Shown here: positions 5,002 through 5,174 of the stretch, piece by piece
How positions within the stretch are numbered: position 1 is the first letter of the stretch
Layout: each line of letters begins with the position of its first letter
Assembly: GCA_024709285.1 (NCBI GenBank)
Contig: JANJWY010000167.1
Coordinates: 1-5,174 of the forward strand
Length of the DNA stretch: 5,174 nucleotides
Direction of reading: 5' to 3'
Source of the DNA: Erysipelotrichaceae bacterium
Lineage (GTDB): Bacteria; Bacillota_I; Bacilli_A; Erysipelotrichales; Erysipelotrichaceae
The notes under the pieces: model-generated
What the model saw: the letters and a program-made list of their open reading frames with translations, nothing else
The model's database searches: none
Told to the model about the DNA's origin: nothing
Position numbers and translations under genes: made by a program

Positions 5002-5174
5002 ATGAAAGTTACCGTTGGTGTTTTGTTTGGCGGGGAGTCTGTTGAGCATGAAGTAAGTATTATTTCTGCTGTTCAGGCGATGGAAGCGTTGGATAAGACG
5101 CGTTATGAAGTCATTCCTTTATATATTTCTAAGTCCCATGTCCTTTATACTTCGGAGTCGCTTAGAGATATAAA
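5002..5174 (+). CDS. ddl: D-alanine--D-alanine ligase, N-terminal part (cut by right edge)
   Basis: Fifty-seven complete codons are visible. Ddl is a cytoplasmic ATP-grasp enzyme that joins two D-alanines for the peptidoglycan stem peptide. The start, VGVLFGGESVEHEVSIISA (residues 5-23), is the signature N-terminal Ddl segment. Glu15 in the VEHEVS motif aligns with the substrate-binding Glu15 of E. coli DdlB. A Rossmann-like strand (YEVIPLYIS) follows. The catalytic core, the ATP-grasp motifs and the residue deciding D-Ala versus D-lactate specificity lie outside the window. The gene is preceded by a perfect ribosome binding site and closely follows the Nudix gene, with the MurF-like ligase just upstream. 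Ddl and MurF act in consecutive steps. Confidence 0.93.
   Translation, partial: MKVTVGVLFGGESVEHEVSIISAVQAMEALDKTRYEVIPLYISKSHVLYTSESLRDI

Noticed and set aside
4498..5049. Minus-strand open frames opposite the Nudix gene and ddl start
   Set aside because: They are antisense shadows of two well-supported genes, without start signals.

Overview
This window looks like chromosomal housekeeping DNA from a low-GC Gram-positive bacterium (Bacillota). The signs are strong AGGAGG-type ribosome binding sites, sigma-A-like promoters with perfect TATAAT boxes, short intergenic gaps, hairpin-plus-T-run terminators, and cell-wall genes typical of the group. The membrane-anchored Mur ligase next to ddl, and a YjhB-like Nudix protein, make an Erysipelotrichia-like lineage plausible. 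That placement is inference and was not tested. No mobile element, CRISPR array, tRNA or rRNA was seen.

Left part (1-1830). A short basic C-terminal tail of a plus-strand gene (1-57) runs in from the left edge and ends at a bidirectional terminator (56-80). Facing it is a three-gene minus-strand operon, transcribed from about 1845 down to 88: an unrecognised 122-residue protein, a short NfeD-type membrane protein, and a stomatin-like SPFH (slipin) protein. The slipin/NfeD pair is a widespread membrane module thought to organise membrane microdomains. The first gene is the unexplained member.

Centre (1831-4337). A divergent promoter region of about 126 bp separates that operon from a plus-strand pair: an alpha/beta hydrolase (start best placed at 1957) and a 533-residue membrane-anchored Mur ligase whose start codon overlaps the hydrolase stop (TAATG). 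The ligase has a five-helix membrane domain in place of the UDP-binding domain 1 of canonical MurF. Its last codons and stop lie inside the stem-loop of an intrinsic terminator (4301-4337).

Right part (4338-5174). A promoter abuts the terminator and drives a Nudix hydrolase with a Nudix_hydro_N-type leader domain (4392-4991). Immediately downstream is the 5' end of ddl, D-alanine--D-alanine ligase (from 5002), cut by the right edge. Ddl makes D-Ala-D-Ala and MurF attaches it to the UDP-MurNAc-tripeptide, so the neighbourhood supports a MurF-like peptidoglycan role for the membrane ligase. The jobs of the hydrolase and Nudix protein in this cluster are not evident from sequence.

The points most worth a second look are the architecture and altered motifs of the Mur ligase, the unknown first gene of the slipin/NfeD operon, and the non-canonical Nudix box. 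I see no strong evidence for a wholly new system.
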